The notes: a model not told the origin generated them from the sequence alone. DNA of 64,000 nucleotides from Pelodera strongyloides (GCA_036852015.1 JAANDG010000003.1:1012001-1076000), one strand, 5' to 3'. Positions 11,201 to 23,218 are shown, counted from the stretch's first letter. A program made the numbers and translations.

Positions 11201-14200
11201 CATCGAGTAAAACAGCATTCTTGTGCAGCTTATGCAAATGAGCATAAATTAGAATAAAACTTCGAACTAAATTCGAGCAAATTAGCATAAATACGTAAGA
11301 ATTCAGTTGCCCACGAGCTTTAATAGTGTTTCAATATTTCAGACTAATTATAACACGCAAATATTTATGGTTAATGTTTGTTGCAATGATCCACCTAATT
11401 TCAGGAAGCCGGAAAGCCTTTCGCCGATCTTCGCGAGAAGACTCTCAGCTTCCTCGGTGCTCTTGAGGCCGACAAACAGGCCGAGATCAAGGAAAAAGCC
11501 AAGGGTGAGTAAGCATCTCTAAATCATTTGTATGTCACAACATGGTCACCAAGCGGTCGCCAAATAGCTTGGCCCACGAAACACCCATGGAACCGTCACC
11601 AAATGGTTTCCCATGAATGGATAGTAAATTGACCCAAATTCAATGAACCACCTCCTCTTCATCCTGGTAGGCGAGAGGTCGACAATAAAACATATTTATA
11701 CAATACAAGATTAGTTTCTCTTAAACATTAATTCGCTTTAACCGGAGTTTGCGGTGGTGGCGCGGGGGACTCCTCTGTAGGCCTTGAGGAGTTGGTTATC
11801 GTTGGCTTGGCCTGAATGTGGAAATCATTTGCGTTAATAACGGGAGCCTCAAGTTAGAGCCTGAGTCTGATCATGAACACGGAGCATGAGTATAAGATTC
11901 ATCTTAAGTCTGACATAAATCTTAGTCTGCTCTTAAACTGAGGCTTATTCTTAGGCTTATGACCTGTGGTGTCCCTGTTCACATGCACTCTTTAGGTTTT
12001 CAAAGATACTTGCACAACTGGGAACCTCAAAAAAAAAATGGTGCCGTTAGACATACGTCATAAAAAATAAATAACACATCAATTCCAAAAGTATCCACCC
12101 ACCGCATCTTTCTTCGGCTCGTCATCCCAGTCGCTCACAATGTCATCCAGCGTCGGATAGTCTGTGTGCCGACGAATAGCCCCGGTTTGCGCGATAAATT
12201 GCTAGACATATTGGAATATATTATACACACATATTGTAAAATAATCAACAGCACTGATATACAGTGTTGTGGTGAGCTTGTAATTCCAACCAAAGAAAAC
12301 AAAGTGTCTTTAGCACATTTATTTCCGACGTTTCGGTTTTACACCATCTTCAGGGAAAAATTACCTATAAAAAAATAAATGTGCTAAAGACACTTTGTTT
12401 TCTTTGGTTGGAATTAAAAGCTCACCACAACACTGAATATCTACACTATTCCAACTTCATGGAGCGTGCATCTGAACAGCACTGATATACACAATCAATT
12501 AATACAAAACAAGTACATTTGTATGTAATATGTAGCGATGAAAACATTCATATAGTTGTTCAGCCACACTATCAATGTTGAAATAAATTGCCTCCATTGC
12601 AAGAAAACCGAAAAAGAGAGAGAACCGACCGCTTTCTGTGAAAGAGGTAATTGTCGGGGTTGTGGGTTCTGTTCTGGTGTCGAGTCCACTTCATATGCTT
12701 GGTTCGGTTCGCCAGATGTGGACTAAAATAATCAGGCGATATGATTAGAAAGTTAGGTTTCCTCTTTCTAAGGAGGCATTTAAGATAAAATTGGACTGGA
12801 GAAGACGCTGAAATGCTTGAAATCAAATGCGCCCAAAACGATTCTGCTACGGTATTTCGGGCGTTTCTGCATGTTTTCAGTGTCCATGTTGAACATTTTT
12901 TCAAGGGTTCATTCTCGAACGTGTCCTAAGATATTGTATGGTATCCTCTCGTTACATATTGAAATGCAAACGGATTTCCTAGCTCAGGATACAGAAGTTT
13001 CTTGACTCTCAAATCTCACTGGGGGCTTATGGTGATGATTATTCGCAGCTTCGACCGTCTTCTTATGAGAATCAGTTGTCTGTGTAGTTGGGGTGATTGT
13101 AGGCACACTTGCTGTCACCACTGGCGCGCTTCCATGGTGCGAGGCGTCGGAGGGCGTGTCCTATAATTTGCATACGTCACAGAACGTGTCAACGAGAACA
13201 GGCGGGAAATTAGAATTTGTACGTTTACTGAGCACTTGCGACGCCATTTACAAAAATGCTAATTCTCGTTGACTGTATTTATAGTGTATGCAAATTATAG
13301 AGACAACGCGCCGCCAGGTGCCCAGCAAGCGCGCGCAAATAAGGAATGACGTGTCCAGTCTAGAGACAGGACTAGATTTCTAAACCCGGGTGGGGAAAGA
13401 CTTGCGGTTTTCGGGGTTTTCGGTCTCGACCGTATATCAGGACTAAAGGAACAAATTCCGGTTGCTTACATGTCACACGGACGATGTGGAGTCTCCGGGT
13501 TGAGTGGGTGAACCGAAACTTAACCAAAAATTATTTTACGACGGAAAACTTACCCTTTTTGATGAACACCCTATAGCAGAGAGGCCGACGAAAAATAGTA
13601 GACTCAGTATATTGGTGTAGAATAGATATACGAAATCGATCGATAGTAGCGTCATTGATTCTGAAACAGTTTCTGAGTTTCTACATTTCAGCTACTCATT
13701 TATAGCTCCATGTGAGGCTATCAATTCTGAAAACGCGCCACCTCTGATGAAACTCGGCGCGCTCGCCGCACAAAAGAGGCAACAACTCTAGGGCGCGCGG
13801 TAGGTGCGCTATAGGAGCGTGGAACAGCGTTCCCTACCAGTTTGTGTACCTACGGATCTTCATTGCTGAAGAATATACGAAAGCTAAGATGAAAAGACAG
13901 AACTTACTGCCCACCTTTTCAGAATTTTTTGAATGACATTGAACAAAAGAGAGATTCTCGTGGTAAATAAGTTAAGAATAGTCCAGTGATCACCAGTCCT
14001 TCAATTTAAACACGCATCATTAGATATTCAATGCTGACGAATACATATTGCGATGACCGCGGAAACTCTACGTTTCAGTTGTTTTTGGTTAGAAAACAGT
14101 GAGCGGGGCACATAAATGCAAAAATCACTGCCGTACACTTCAAGAGCTTGATTCTTTTTATTCGACCATGATTGGAGAGTGTTGAATAAATAAATATCTT

Positions 14201-16575
14201 TTACGCCACAAGAGCGTGCACCCGTATTCAAGCATGGTTCAATATATAGGGTTTTCAAAGCGTATGCCTTGTTCGGCAGAGGTCCTGAGCAGTGTTCAAA
14301 TGCTGTATGAGCAGTTCTACGACCAGTTAAGGATCCCCATTGCACTTCCATACAAAAGTGATAGTTACAATAATATACTTATTACAGGAAAATGCAAGGC
14401 GTTCTTCGCTAAGCTGTCCACCGAAGCCGAGATGGCTCAGCTGAAGGAGATGTACGAGGCAGGCAAGATTGCTGAGGTGAGTTTAACGCGAAACGTACCC
14501 TTGCGCGAAAACCTGGCGAAGACAGGCGCGTAGTCGTCGCACATCTTCCTGCTTCTACGTCAATTTTCGCATTTCCCTTCAGTGTTTGCGCCTACATCAT
14601 TTCGCCGCCTTCAAAATTATGACCATCTACATGGTCATAATTATGAATGTGCTACCGAAGGCAATATACCTGCACTCACAGCTTTATTATATATGTCGTT
14701 ATGCATGTAATGATGTTTCTCACAACTAATAACCACGGTCAAAAAAGACAATGCTCCGCGATTTCAAATGATTATACTTATGGTGCCACATAACTATTTA
14801 TGCTACCATAAAGTACACTACGTTTCTTTAGGCCAAGGATGTAATCAACGGCATTATCGAACGTCAGGAGGACCAGACTTTGGCCAAGAAATATCAGTCT
14901 GTGCGTCGTTTTTAAATTTTTTATTTATTCGTTTCCACTCAACAAGTATCCAAAATTTCCGTATATTCTGGCAACTTTTCAGGTGTGCATGGACGTCTAT
15001 GGAGTTAACACGAAGATGCGTCGTGATATTAACGAGAAGATCGAGAAACACCTTTCGTGGTTGAACACCGAACAGAAGCAGGAACTTAGAGGTAAGGTGT
15101 TGACCCTCTGCTTACCACGGAACTTACGAACATTTTACCAACCCAATGACTGTGTATATTAGGATTAGACCATTACAACCGAACTTCGACCCATTCTTCG
15201 TTTATAAAGTCATGTGCTAATTCTACGCTAATGGAAGTTCACCAACAATAAGTTTATATGCTTAAAAGCTACAATAGTAACCTTGTTGAACTTCCAGACA
15301 TGAAGGCAGCCGGTAAGACAAACGTTGAAATCAAGGAGAAGGTGATGAGCTTCCTGCACGGACTTGATGCCGGCAAGAAGAAGGAGACCAAGGAAAAGAT
15401 GACCAAGTGGGAATCTTCATGTTATCTACTTATTTATTTTGTGCATATGAATACTGTAGCCCTTTTTTTGTCGGACGCGAGCTCTGATAAATTGATCGAG
15501 AGCTCATTGTTGGTGAAAAAGGTTCATACTTCTGAACTAGCAAATCGTGCTATAATAACGTGTTGATGGAAAATGTGAAGAATGCCTAGTACCAAGCTTT
15601 TATGGAGTTTGCAAGTATGATGAAAATTTACCGTATCTTGGAACTACACGAGAATATTTTTTTAATTTTTCATATTATATATGCAGGTTTCGTGCCGAAA
15701 TACGGTAGTATTGACAGAATCACACCGAATTTTTGGGACACTAGCAATCCCCTTTAACATTCAGGGAGTGCTATGCTTGGTTGAATGAGGCCGCTTCCAA
15801 GGAGGAGGTTGATGAACTGCACAAACTGCACGAGACCGACCATAATGCGTGCAAGACCAAGGTATGCTACAGTTTTGACAACGCCGCGCAATGGAATTAT
15901 GTTTGCCGAATTCTATCAGCACGTAATTAAATATCTGAAACACTTCAGCTCGCTGAACCCAAAAATATAAGAATTAGGCCATTCATATCACATTGTGTTG
16001 TACACCCTTGAATAAAGGAGCACGCTCTTGCATCGTAAAATATTTACTTTATTTATTGATATTCCCCCACGGGAAAGTGAAAACCCCGATATGACCCCGA
16101 TTATTTTCCAGAAAACCCGGATATGGCCCCGATCAACCCCCATTTTTTCGAGGGATCGGGCCATATCGGGGCTCTGGTTTCCCATGATGCTTCCATGTTT
16201 CTTTCCATACTTGTTCCGTAGCTGTCATCAGGGTATCGAGGCTTTTTTGGTTGACGAAGCAGCTTTATTAAGCAGTCAGAAAAGCCAGAAAGTCAGAATA
16301 TTATTCAGGTTCGCGAGTACATCAAGCGTCTGCCAGCCGCCCGTCAGGAAGAGGTGAACAAGAACCTTCCATTCTGTGAGCGGATCTGGTACGGCGACCA
16401 CGACCATCACGGACACGGACACGGACATCACGGAAATGCTGGACATAAGGCTCACAAGCACCACAGGAGGCATCTCTCCGTAACACACTTGGAAAAGTGA
16501 GTGCATAAAGCGCTATGGAAAAATTAAGGGATATACAGGATGAGACAGCTTGAAACGTCGCGAAAGTAGGAGCCA

Positions 16576-16607
<32 letters not shown>

Positions 16608-16695
16608 AGAGAGAGAGAGAAAGAGAGAGAGAGAGAATGAGAGAGGAAGAGAGAGGGAGAATGAGAGAGGAAGAGAGAGGGAGAGAGAAGGTTAG

Positions 16696-16729
<34 letters not shown>

Positions 16730-19700
16730 CAGAGAGAGAGCAGTAAACTAGATCTAACTTTTCAGGTACATCGGTTGGTTGTCTGCAGAACAGAAGAAGG
16801 AAATTGAAGCTCTGGAAGCCAGCGGAGCTGAGTACAAACAGGTAATATGATTATTATTTTTGACTTGCTGTTGGTCCTAATTATAAGCCGATGACCATGT
16901 TGATTTTTTCAGCGCATAGTTTTTCTTACAATTAGATTACGCTATTCCCAAACAAGCTCACAATCAGTAGTGATGTGTAAAATTGTTAATCGGCCAAATT
17001 CACAGGTTATCGAGAAGGTCACCGAGTTCTACAAGGAACTCCCCGAAGACAAGCAGAACGAGGTGAAGGACGAGTTCAAGAACAAGTGCGCCTCCTGGGC
17101 TCCTGATGTGAGTTTACTACATACTACGAGAAATGAAGACCACTCACCTCACTAGTTAGAATACGGTTACGACTCTACTTGGTCGGCCTCTTCTGCGTCT
17201 ACGTCCAAACGTTAGATTGATCGAAATCGGTCACCTTATAGGTAACAAAGTCACTCGTATTGTCGGTCACAATTTGTAGCGCAACAGTAAAGTACGATCT
17301 TTAATCACTATGTATATGTCACTCAGGTCGCCACTGAAGCGGAGATTGCAGAGCTTAAAAAACTGCACGAGAGCCAGGACTTTGATGGCGTCAACGAAAA
17401 GTTGAAGGTAAACATTTTTAATCATGAGGTCCATTGGCACTGCATTGCATGGCATCAAATGACAATTCAACTAGACAAGTCAGAGAAATATTCTGGCAAA
17501 GACGATGGTAGTATCCATATCCTTTTAGCTCTTCTACAACCGCCTGCCTGAAGAGCGTCGCCACGAAATCGACCATGTAAAGGACATCTGCAAGAAAGTT
17601 TGGGGAATGCAGGTGACCACTTTTTATTATTTCTTATCTTACAACCAGCCGGCTACGCCGCCCGAAGCGTTTTTCCATACTTATGACACGTCTGTAACGT
17701 AGATGAAAATCGCATCGTTCATCGTTCTTTTACATGGGAACATTCTGATTTGAGCTGCGGCCTCTTTTATATCCAACGCGGAACAATTTATTCGAATTCT
17801 AAATTGTACTTCCGTAACGTTACATATTTTTTTTATTTCGTCTGATTTTGTATTTGAAATTCAAATTTGAAGGTTCCGCAAAGCAGAAGTCGCCGCGATG
17901 AGCACAAGCACTCGGTTGAGGAGGCTCTTAAGGAGTATCTCTCCTGGCTCACTGACGAACAGAAGGAGACCATCAAGGGACTCAAGAACGACAGACCAGC
18001 TCTGGAGAAAAAAGTACGTACGCTTTACAATTTCTAAATACATGCATTTTACCAGAATTCTGCAAAGTTATACCTCATGATGGCCCATTGCCATTCACTT
18101 ATATGAAGAAAAATGTAAAAAAAAGCGTAGACGGATCACTGTTTCTATTTGGGTGAGCGAGGTGTGCATAGGGACGCCGACGAGATTCCAAAGTGCGGGC
18201 TCGATTCCCACTCGCCCCATACTCCATAAGCGACTAAGTAAACAGTAGATTCACTGTAGATCTGGGAATTCTATGAAGAGACATCGGGAGAACTTCGTGA
18301 AAAGGCTCGCGAAGGTCTGAAGGGAGGATGCCGCCATTTCATTGGACACGCAATTGGAGAGGAGAAGAGCGCCGAGGTGGGGTTTACAATAAAAAATCTT
18401 GCAATACCGCTCGGGTTAGATTTCTCTCTCACCCTCTCTCTCTCTCTCTCTCGCTTTCTCGCATTCTCTCTCTCTCTCTCTCTCGCTTTCTCGCATTCTC
18501 TCTCTCTCTCTCTCTACATATCCCTTCTTGGCATAATGATGCACATATAATAATATAATATAATTTATTGACACATTATTATAAAGAGACAGAGAGAGAG
18601 AGAGAGAGAGGGTGAGAGAGAAATATAACCAGAGATAAAGGATATATTATATAAAGTATATATAGAGTAAGAAAAAGAAAACCGTTGTTCCGATATAGTG
18701 CGCAATGCCAGTTTGGGCTTTCCCTGTAGCCGAGGGTAACCACAACTTGTTCCAGATGAAGAAACTTCGAGAAAGCGGTGCTTCTTTCGACCAAATGAAG
18801 TCGAAACTGGACGAGTTCATTGGACAAATTGAGGATTCCACGGAAAAGGCCAAGGCTGCCAAGGTGATTGAGGAAATATTCCGCCAATGAAGCTGCGGCG
18901 GGACTAAAGCAAGAATTGTTTACCGCTGTTTAACTGCATGAACTGCATGAAAAGCATAGGTGTTTCGTGCCTTTTCTTTCATAAATATTGATCAAAGAAC
19001 ACACACTGCGGCTAGCTGGCTTGCTGTTTAACTTGCAACTAGGTCTAGGTTTAAATTGACTGCCACGTTCAGTAACAATATGAGCAACTGTATGGTGCCC
19101 CCTTAGGAAGTTAGACTATTGTTTTAGGCGGCTGAGGGTTGCGGAAAGGTGTTCAAGGAGGAAAAGGCTTCACGTAAACGTCGTGAAGAAGAGCACAAGC
19201 ACTCTATTGAAGAGGCCTTGGATAAATACCTTACATGGTTGTCCGGCGAACAGAAGGACGCCATCAAGGCACTCAAGGATGATAAAGAGGCACTGGTCAA
19301 GAAGGTAAACAGTGAAAGCGAAAGTAAAAGTAAAATGTGTAATTGGACTCATGTAAAATATGTAGATACAATAGTGTAACGTCAACGGTAATAGTATACT
19401 TTAACCTTTAGGAACTTAGTGCTCGATTCACTCATTGTTTTTCACATTAATCACTTATGGCTGATAAAGATCTGGGAACTCTACGATGAAACCAGCGGCG
19501 AGGAGCGTGAGAAGGCCCGCGAAGGACTGAAGGGAGGCTGCAGACATTTCATCGGACACGCAATTGGAAAGGAACACAGCGCCGAGGTTCTTTCTTTACT
19601 TTCTTTTCCTAGTTTCTTTTTTCACAATAGGGAGAAAACTCCCTCATACGTTTGCGAGCGAGAGTTTTGTTTATTTACCGTGCGCCATACATGTTGTCGT

Positions 19701-22700
19701 TTTATAACAAAGCATCTGAAAGTGGTCGAAACAGTGTGGAAAAAAAACGCAAAATCCGTCCAATTAAAATAGACACGCAATGATCTGTCGAAACTGACTT
19801 TCTAAGCTGATACGGATATTCACTTCTCTATATATTTTGTGTTAACTTGCTTTATTGAACATTGTTGGCAAACTAAATTTCAGATGAAAAAGCTGTTGGA
19901 AAGTGGAGCTTCACAGGATCAAATTGAAAAGAAATTGTACGAATTCATTGGACAAATCGCTGATGAGGCCGTGAAGGCAAGAACGACAAAGGTAATATTT
20001 AAGAAGTTCCTTGCTATTAGAAATATTGAAGTCTCAAACTCAAACCTCAAACTCCGCTGAACATTATCTTGAACTACACTTGGTGTGAGGTGAAAAAAAT
20101 GAAACTGTTATAGACATAGAACAAATCAGTTAGTGAATATATACTGATTGCATATGTTATCCTTCAGGCTGCCGATGGTTGCGGACGTGTTTTCAAGGAG
20201 GAGAAGGCTTCACGTAAACGTCGCGATCACCATGAGCACACTCTCGAGAGCGCACTCGACACCTTCCTTGATTGGCTGACCGACGAGCAGAAGGAGGAGC
20301 TCAAAGCCAACAAGGAGGACAAGAAGGGACTGTATGAAAGAGTGAGGACCACTTGCTATTGGTCTTCTTTCCAGGAGCATGCAGGGCTGCCCTAGGTTTT
20401 CAATTGTACATGCAAAAAAGCTTCTTCTCGCTTTGGACTACCGTAGCTTTTTTGAAAAGCCCTTTATAGGAAGAAAGTAAAACTCCCAAAACCGCGTTGA
20501 GATGCAAGTATTATTTAAAGTTTCTGAAATATTAACTTCAGGTAGAAAAGTATTTCGAAAGTGCTTCGGCTGAAGTGAAGCCTGTTGCAGCCGAGAAATT
20601 GAAGGGAGCGTGCAAACATATGGTGAAGGGTGAGTCGCAGCTATTCATTACTTTCGGCCTTTCTGGCCCGCAACTCCGAGCATAAAGTAAATATATCGCT
20701 ATGAACCGATATAGGGATCAATTTTATCAGTTTTCGACCCATTATTTGGAATTCAGATGTGCTCGGAGAGGAGAAAGCCAACGAGCTGAAGAAACTGAAG
20801 GAGTCCGGAGCATCTCACGATCAGATGGAAGAAAAGGTGAGTAAAGAGAAAATAAACATTATGTTAGTACATGCACAAAGGGGATGAGCGGGTGATTTGT
20901 TATTGCGAGCTTGAACATGTACAGAAAAGAAATAAGTTTCAAAAATAATTTAAAACAAGCACAGTGATGTGCCTCATACTGTCTTAAAGGGATAGGTTCA
21001 CCTCGAATTGCACCTTTTTTTATAATTTCTGTTGATAGTATGACCTATGACGGTCAAAATGCGAAAATTGCAGTAAATTTCCTTTGCTCCCCGTAGTAGG
21101 AGAGCTTGCTCAAAAAAAGCTAAACTACCTCGAATCTATAAAACAATTGGAGTACCGCATCCATGGTATGTGGGAAATAGCGCAGCCGGGCTGGAGACGC
21201 TAGAAAATACAGGCCCTTTTATCATCCTCTGTCTATCACAAAAATATCTGCACATCCAGTCCTCCTGCGCTATTTCCCACATACCATGGCTGCGGTACCC
21301 CAATTGTTTTATAGATTCGAGGTAGTTTCGCTTTTTTTGAGCAAGCTCTCCTACTACGGGGAGCAAAGGAAATTTACTGCAATTTTCGCATTTTGACCGT
21401 CATAGGTCATACTATCAACATAAATTATAAAAAAAGGTTCAATTCGAGGTGAACCTATCCCTTTAATGCATGACACCTCAAAATACGGATGAGCTCTACA
21501 ACGCATGTTTGGACATCCAGTCATGAGCCCAATGTGACGTGAATTCATAAACCCCAGTTTCGTTAAGGTCAAGAGTTTAATTGCCGGAATCGCTGATGAG
21601 AAGGACAAGGAGCGAGCCGAGAGGGCCACATCAGTGTGCAAGAAGGCATTCGCATTCAAATCGGCATCCAGGTAACCAATTCAGGAAAACAATTATGGAT
21701 GCCTCTTGTGAATGGAGCAGGGCTTAACGACTTATTAAACTTTACTAAAGATGTGTAACACTACTCTTCGCGATGATTATTTTTATGTGATGTGTGCAAA
21801 TAGCTTTTTAGTTTATTGTTAGTATATACATTTGCATGCGAGGCACATGGGAAGTCTGTTGTCAAAATCCTTTTCAATGGCAAGTTGTTATATCGCTTTA
21901 AATATATAGTTTAATTTTATCAGAATGCGTCGTGACCATCATGAGCACACCCTCGAGAACGCTTTGGAAACTTTCTTGGACTGGCTGACCGACGAGCAGA
22001 AGGAGGAGCTGAAAGCCAACAAGGAGGACAAGAAGGGACTCTATGAAAAGGTCTCTCACATTTCCCTGACATTCCTACAAAGATATTCGATCAGAATACC
22101 AAAATTCGCCTTCAGTAACAGTAAACTAGTCAGTCACAGCTAGTCGCTACATAGCTACTACCAACTCCTCATGAAAATTGCGTTGATCTAGCATAATAAG
22201 GAACCTTATCCTTATCAATCAATACAGGTTCTCGGATACTACAAAAGCGCGTCCGCCGAAGTGAAGCCCGTCGCCCAGGAAAAACTGAAGAACGCGTGTC
22301 GTCATATGATGAAAGGTCGGCAGATTTTTGAAATAGATAAGCAAACGTGCCCTCGATTCAAAAATGAAAAATGAGAAGCATAACTTGAACTGTCTAGGTG
22401 TGGTCGGCGAGGAAAAGGCTGGTGAGATGAAAAAGCTCAAGGAATCTGGAGCCACGAAAGAACAACTGTCAGACAAGGTAGACCAACAGAGCTTGATATA
22501 CATGAATGGTGCTAGGCTTGGCGTATTGGCGTGAATTCAAATAATTTGTTATAGAGGATTTATAAGCACTTTCTTCCACGTGGAAAGTGCCCCATGGCCG
22601 TTCATGAGCACTTTCACATTCTATTTCTATAGAGGAAATAGAGGTACCGTATGCTCTGTTTCTACATTTCTGTTATACCTGGAAAGTGTTTTCTCCTTTA

Positions 22701-23186
22701 ATGCACGAAAATATATTCTAATTTTCTTGCTAATTTGCATACATTATTTGAATCTTTTGGAAAGTGCCAGGTTAGGATACATATATTTCTCCTATAGAAC
22801 GTGAAAGTGGTTACGAACGACCACGGGACACTTTCCACGGGGAACAAAGTGCTGATAAATCCTCTATTAGACGTAGTTTGGGTTACACACGTATAGTGTC
22901 TGTCTCTCATTTTCTAAAAAGATTTCAAGCATTTTTGAATTTACAGTTCCATTTGTTTCCTTTACCTTTACGTTTACATGCCTTTAAGCGGAAGCCGCTG
23001 ATTTATTTCACGTCACATTTGGGAGACGTTTCGGAGACGTTTCCTTTAAATTATCATGGAAAATTATATCCTTTACTTGTCTTTTTTCAGGCCATGGAAC
23101 TGATCGCCGGAATTGAAGACCCAGCAAAGAAAGAACGTGCTGAGAGGGCCTCCGTCGTCTGTAAGACCATCTATAATATCAACTAA
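8203..23186 (+). CDS. npa-1: nematode polyprotein allergen / fatty-acid and retinol-binding polyprotein (NPA, ABA-1 type)
   Basis: Exons: 8203-8259, 8638-8672, 8800-8863, 9634-9762, 10132-10205, 10413-10473, 10771-10839, 11041-11094, 11405-11504, 14388-14476, 14832-14900, 14983-15091, 15298-15406, 15765-15861, 16309-16496, 16766-16841, 17006-17107, 17327-17407, 17529-17612, 17873-18013, 18260-18376, 18756-18863, 19128-19304, 19470-19586, 19884-19991, 20168-20341, 20542-20629, 20757-20836, 21568-21671, 21924-22050, 22228-22315, 22398-22477, 23091-23186. All junctions keep frame, giving 1083 residues. The signal peptide (MRFTVGLLALIAIVALSEA) is followed by eight helical units of about 130 residues, each with W and paired Cys. 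Basic sites (RIRRD, KMRRD, HHRRH, SRSRRD, SRKRR twice, RMRRD) separate most units. In this family the secreted precursor is cut by furin-like proteases into about 15-kDa carriers of fatty acids and retinol in body fluid. Units 5/6 and 7/8 are near-duplicates; units 1-4 have diverged. Confidence 0.93.
8386..8522. repeat. foldback repeat in NPA intron 1
   Basis: Inverted arms: caacatttacttctggcaaa and, at the far end, ttgacagaagtaaatgttg. A direct copy of accaacatttactt lies inside. The 'ttcaccaacattt' string is shared with the Harbinger-like element at 42847-43828, so it may be a related remnant. Confidence 0.6.
9114..9570. repeat. foldback element, family F, in NPA intron 3
   Basis: Palindrome of about 455 bp with ends ttaaagggagaggcccacga and its complement, tcgtgggcctctccctttaa. 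The arms also match around aactcacagagttgttcccc / ctctgtgagttctaggc. Same TTAA end style as families A, D, E and H. Confidence 0.8.
9805..9885 (+). repeat. degenerate tRNA-like sequence
   Basis: An A-box-like string (tggcatagtgc) is followed about 45 bp later by a B-box-like string (gaggttcaatccctg). The stems are poor, so this looks like a tRNA-derived repeat or a decayed tRNA inside NPA intron 4, not a working gene. Confidence 0.35.
11185..11312. repeat. TTAA-type MITE, family B (copy 2) in NPA intron 8
   Basis: Shows cggccttttttgaaacacat, then cagcttatgcaaatgagcat, then acgtaagaattcag, matching the copy at 2225-2382. The outer ends are eroded. Confidence 0.55.
11728..13160 (-). CDS. Pro/Thr-rich protein nested antisense in NPA intron 9 (5' exon missing)
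   Basis: Three minus-strand exons join in phase 0: 13020-13160, 12103-12201 and 11728-11811 (TAA at 11728-11730), 107 residues in all. The first is rich in Thr, Pro and Ser with a His cluster (EAANNHHHKPP). The second is acidic (YPTLDDIVSDWDDEPKK). The last is Pro-rich (ESPAPPPQTPVKAN). The acidic YP.LDDI..DWDDEP core is the best handle for a search. No known domain is recognised; low complexity suggests a disordered tail. The start exon should lie between 13160 and 14387, but I found no convincing ATG. The acceptor at 13161-13162 lies inside the inverted arm of a foldback repeat. Confidence 0.6.
12255..12445. repeat. foldback repeat
   Basis: Arms of about 75 bp around a short spacer: acagtgttgtggtgagctt and its complement, with aaagaaaacaaagtgtcttt in each arm. 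It lies just upstream (on the minus strand) of the nested gene's second exon. Confidence 0.75.
13148..13320. repeat. foldback element overlapping the start of a nested-gene exon
   Basis: Arms: gcgtgtcctataatttgcat and tgcaaattatagagacaacg, with a second matching pair, gtcaacgaga / tctcgttgac. The left arm overlaps the first 13 bases of the minus-strand exon ending at 13160 and supplies its splice acceptor. Confidence 0.65.
13735..13830. repeat. GC-rich repeat related to 4185-4215
   Basis: gaaactcggcgcgctcgccgcac matches the gaaactccgcgctctcgccg string in the FAM162-like intron. The copies are short and otherwise diverged. Confidence 0.4.
14185..14237. repeat. solo arm of the tRNA-bearing MITE
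   Basis: ttttacgccacaagagcgtg followed by a ttcaag string matches the left inverted repeat of the complete element at 58021-58372. A right-arm copy is at 16007-16050. Confidence 0.55.
15630..15745. repeat. dispersed repeat shared with 49680-49815 and 35210-35290
   Basis: The strings cacgagaatattttttt, ttttcatattatatatgcag, gtttcgtgc and agaatcacaccgaattttt recur in order at about 49680-49815 and partly at 35210-35290. No coding capacity seen. Confidence 0.6.
16007..16185. repeat. MITE arm plus small foldback
   Basis: 16007-16050 (cttgaataaaggagcacgct) is a right-arm copy of the element at 58021-58372. Next to it, 16068-16185 is a foldback whose arms read gaaaaccccgatatgacccc and ggccatatcggggctctggt. 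Confidence 0.55.
16396..16473 (+). other. His-rich insertion between NPA units 3 and 4
   Basis: Part of NPA exon 15. About 26 codons encode alternating His, Gly, Asp and Lys (DHDHHGHGHGHHGNAGHKAH and onward), ending at the basic site HHRRH. About 12 of the 26 residues are His. The segment replaces the short linker seen between other units. It would lie at the start of unit 4 or be released as a peptide. Metal (Zn/Cu) binding is inferred from composition only. Confidence 0.8.
16575..16740. repeat. (GA)n low-complexity tract in NPA intron 15
   Basis: About 165 bp of nearly pure GA/GGA repeats. Frames across it encode only Arg/Glu repeats and are not genes. The tract ends about 25 bp before the exon at 16766. 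Confidence 0.9.
18151..18217 (+). repeat. tRNA-like sequence in NPA intron 20
   Basis: The ends gggtgag and ctcgccc pair over seven positions (one G-T), and a B-box-like ggctcgattcccac precedes the 3' end. The D and anticodon arms do not fold canonically, so I call it tRNA-derived rather than a tRNA gene. Confidence 0.35.
18420..18625. repeat. (CT)n and (GA)n tracts facing each other
   Basis: CT repeats at 18423-18515 and GA repeats at 18588-18622 could pair across an AT-rich spacer. They lie in NPA intron 21. Confidence 0.85.
20988..21465. repeat. foldback element, family H (copy 1) in NPA intron 28
   Basis: Palindrome of about 480 bp. Ends: ttaaagggataggttcacct and its complement. Inner arms match over cacataccatggctgcggta and over gacctatgacggtcaaaatg. 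A related copy is at 39949-40494. Confidence 0.85.
22550..22868. repeat. foldback element, family I (copy 1) in NPA intron 32
   Basis: Ends tagaggatttataagcactt and its near complement, cagcactttgtt style, near 22845-22868. GGAAAGTG motifs recur inside. A second copy with the same ends is at 24626-24951. Confidence 0.75.
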
Positions 23187-23218
23187 TTGCTATTCTGACT
23201 AATTATTCTTAGAGGGCC

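Noticed and set aside
14028..14351. 107-codon minus-strand frame
   Set aside because: It overlaps a MITE arm and lies just before an NPA exon, with no splice support or recognisable domain.
16550..16807. Plus-strand frame of 85 codons full of Arg and Glu
   Set aside because: It is the translation of a (GA)n tract inside an NPA intron, with a real exon frame entering only at 16766.
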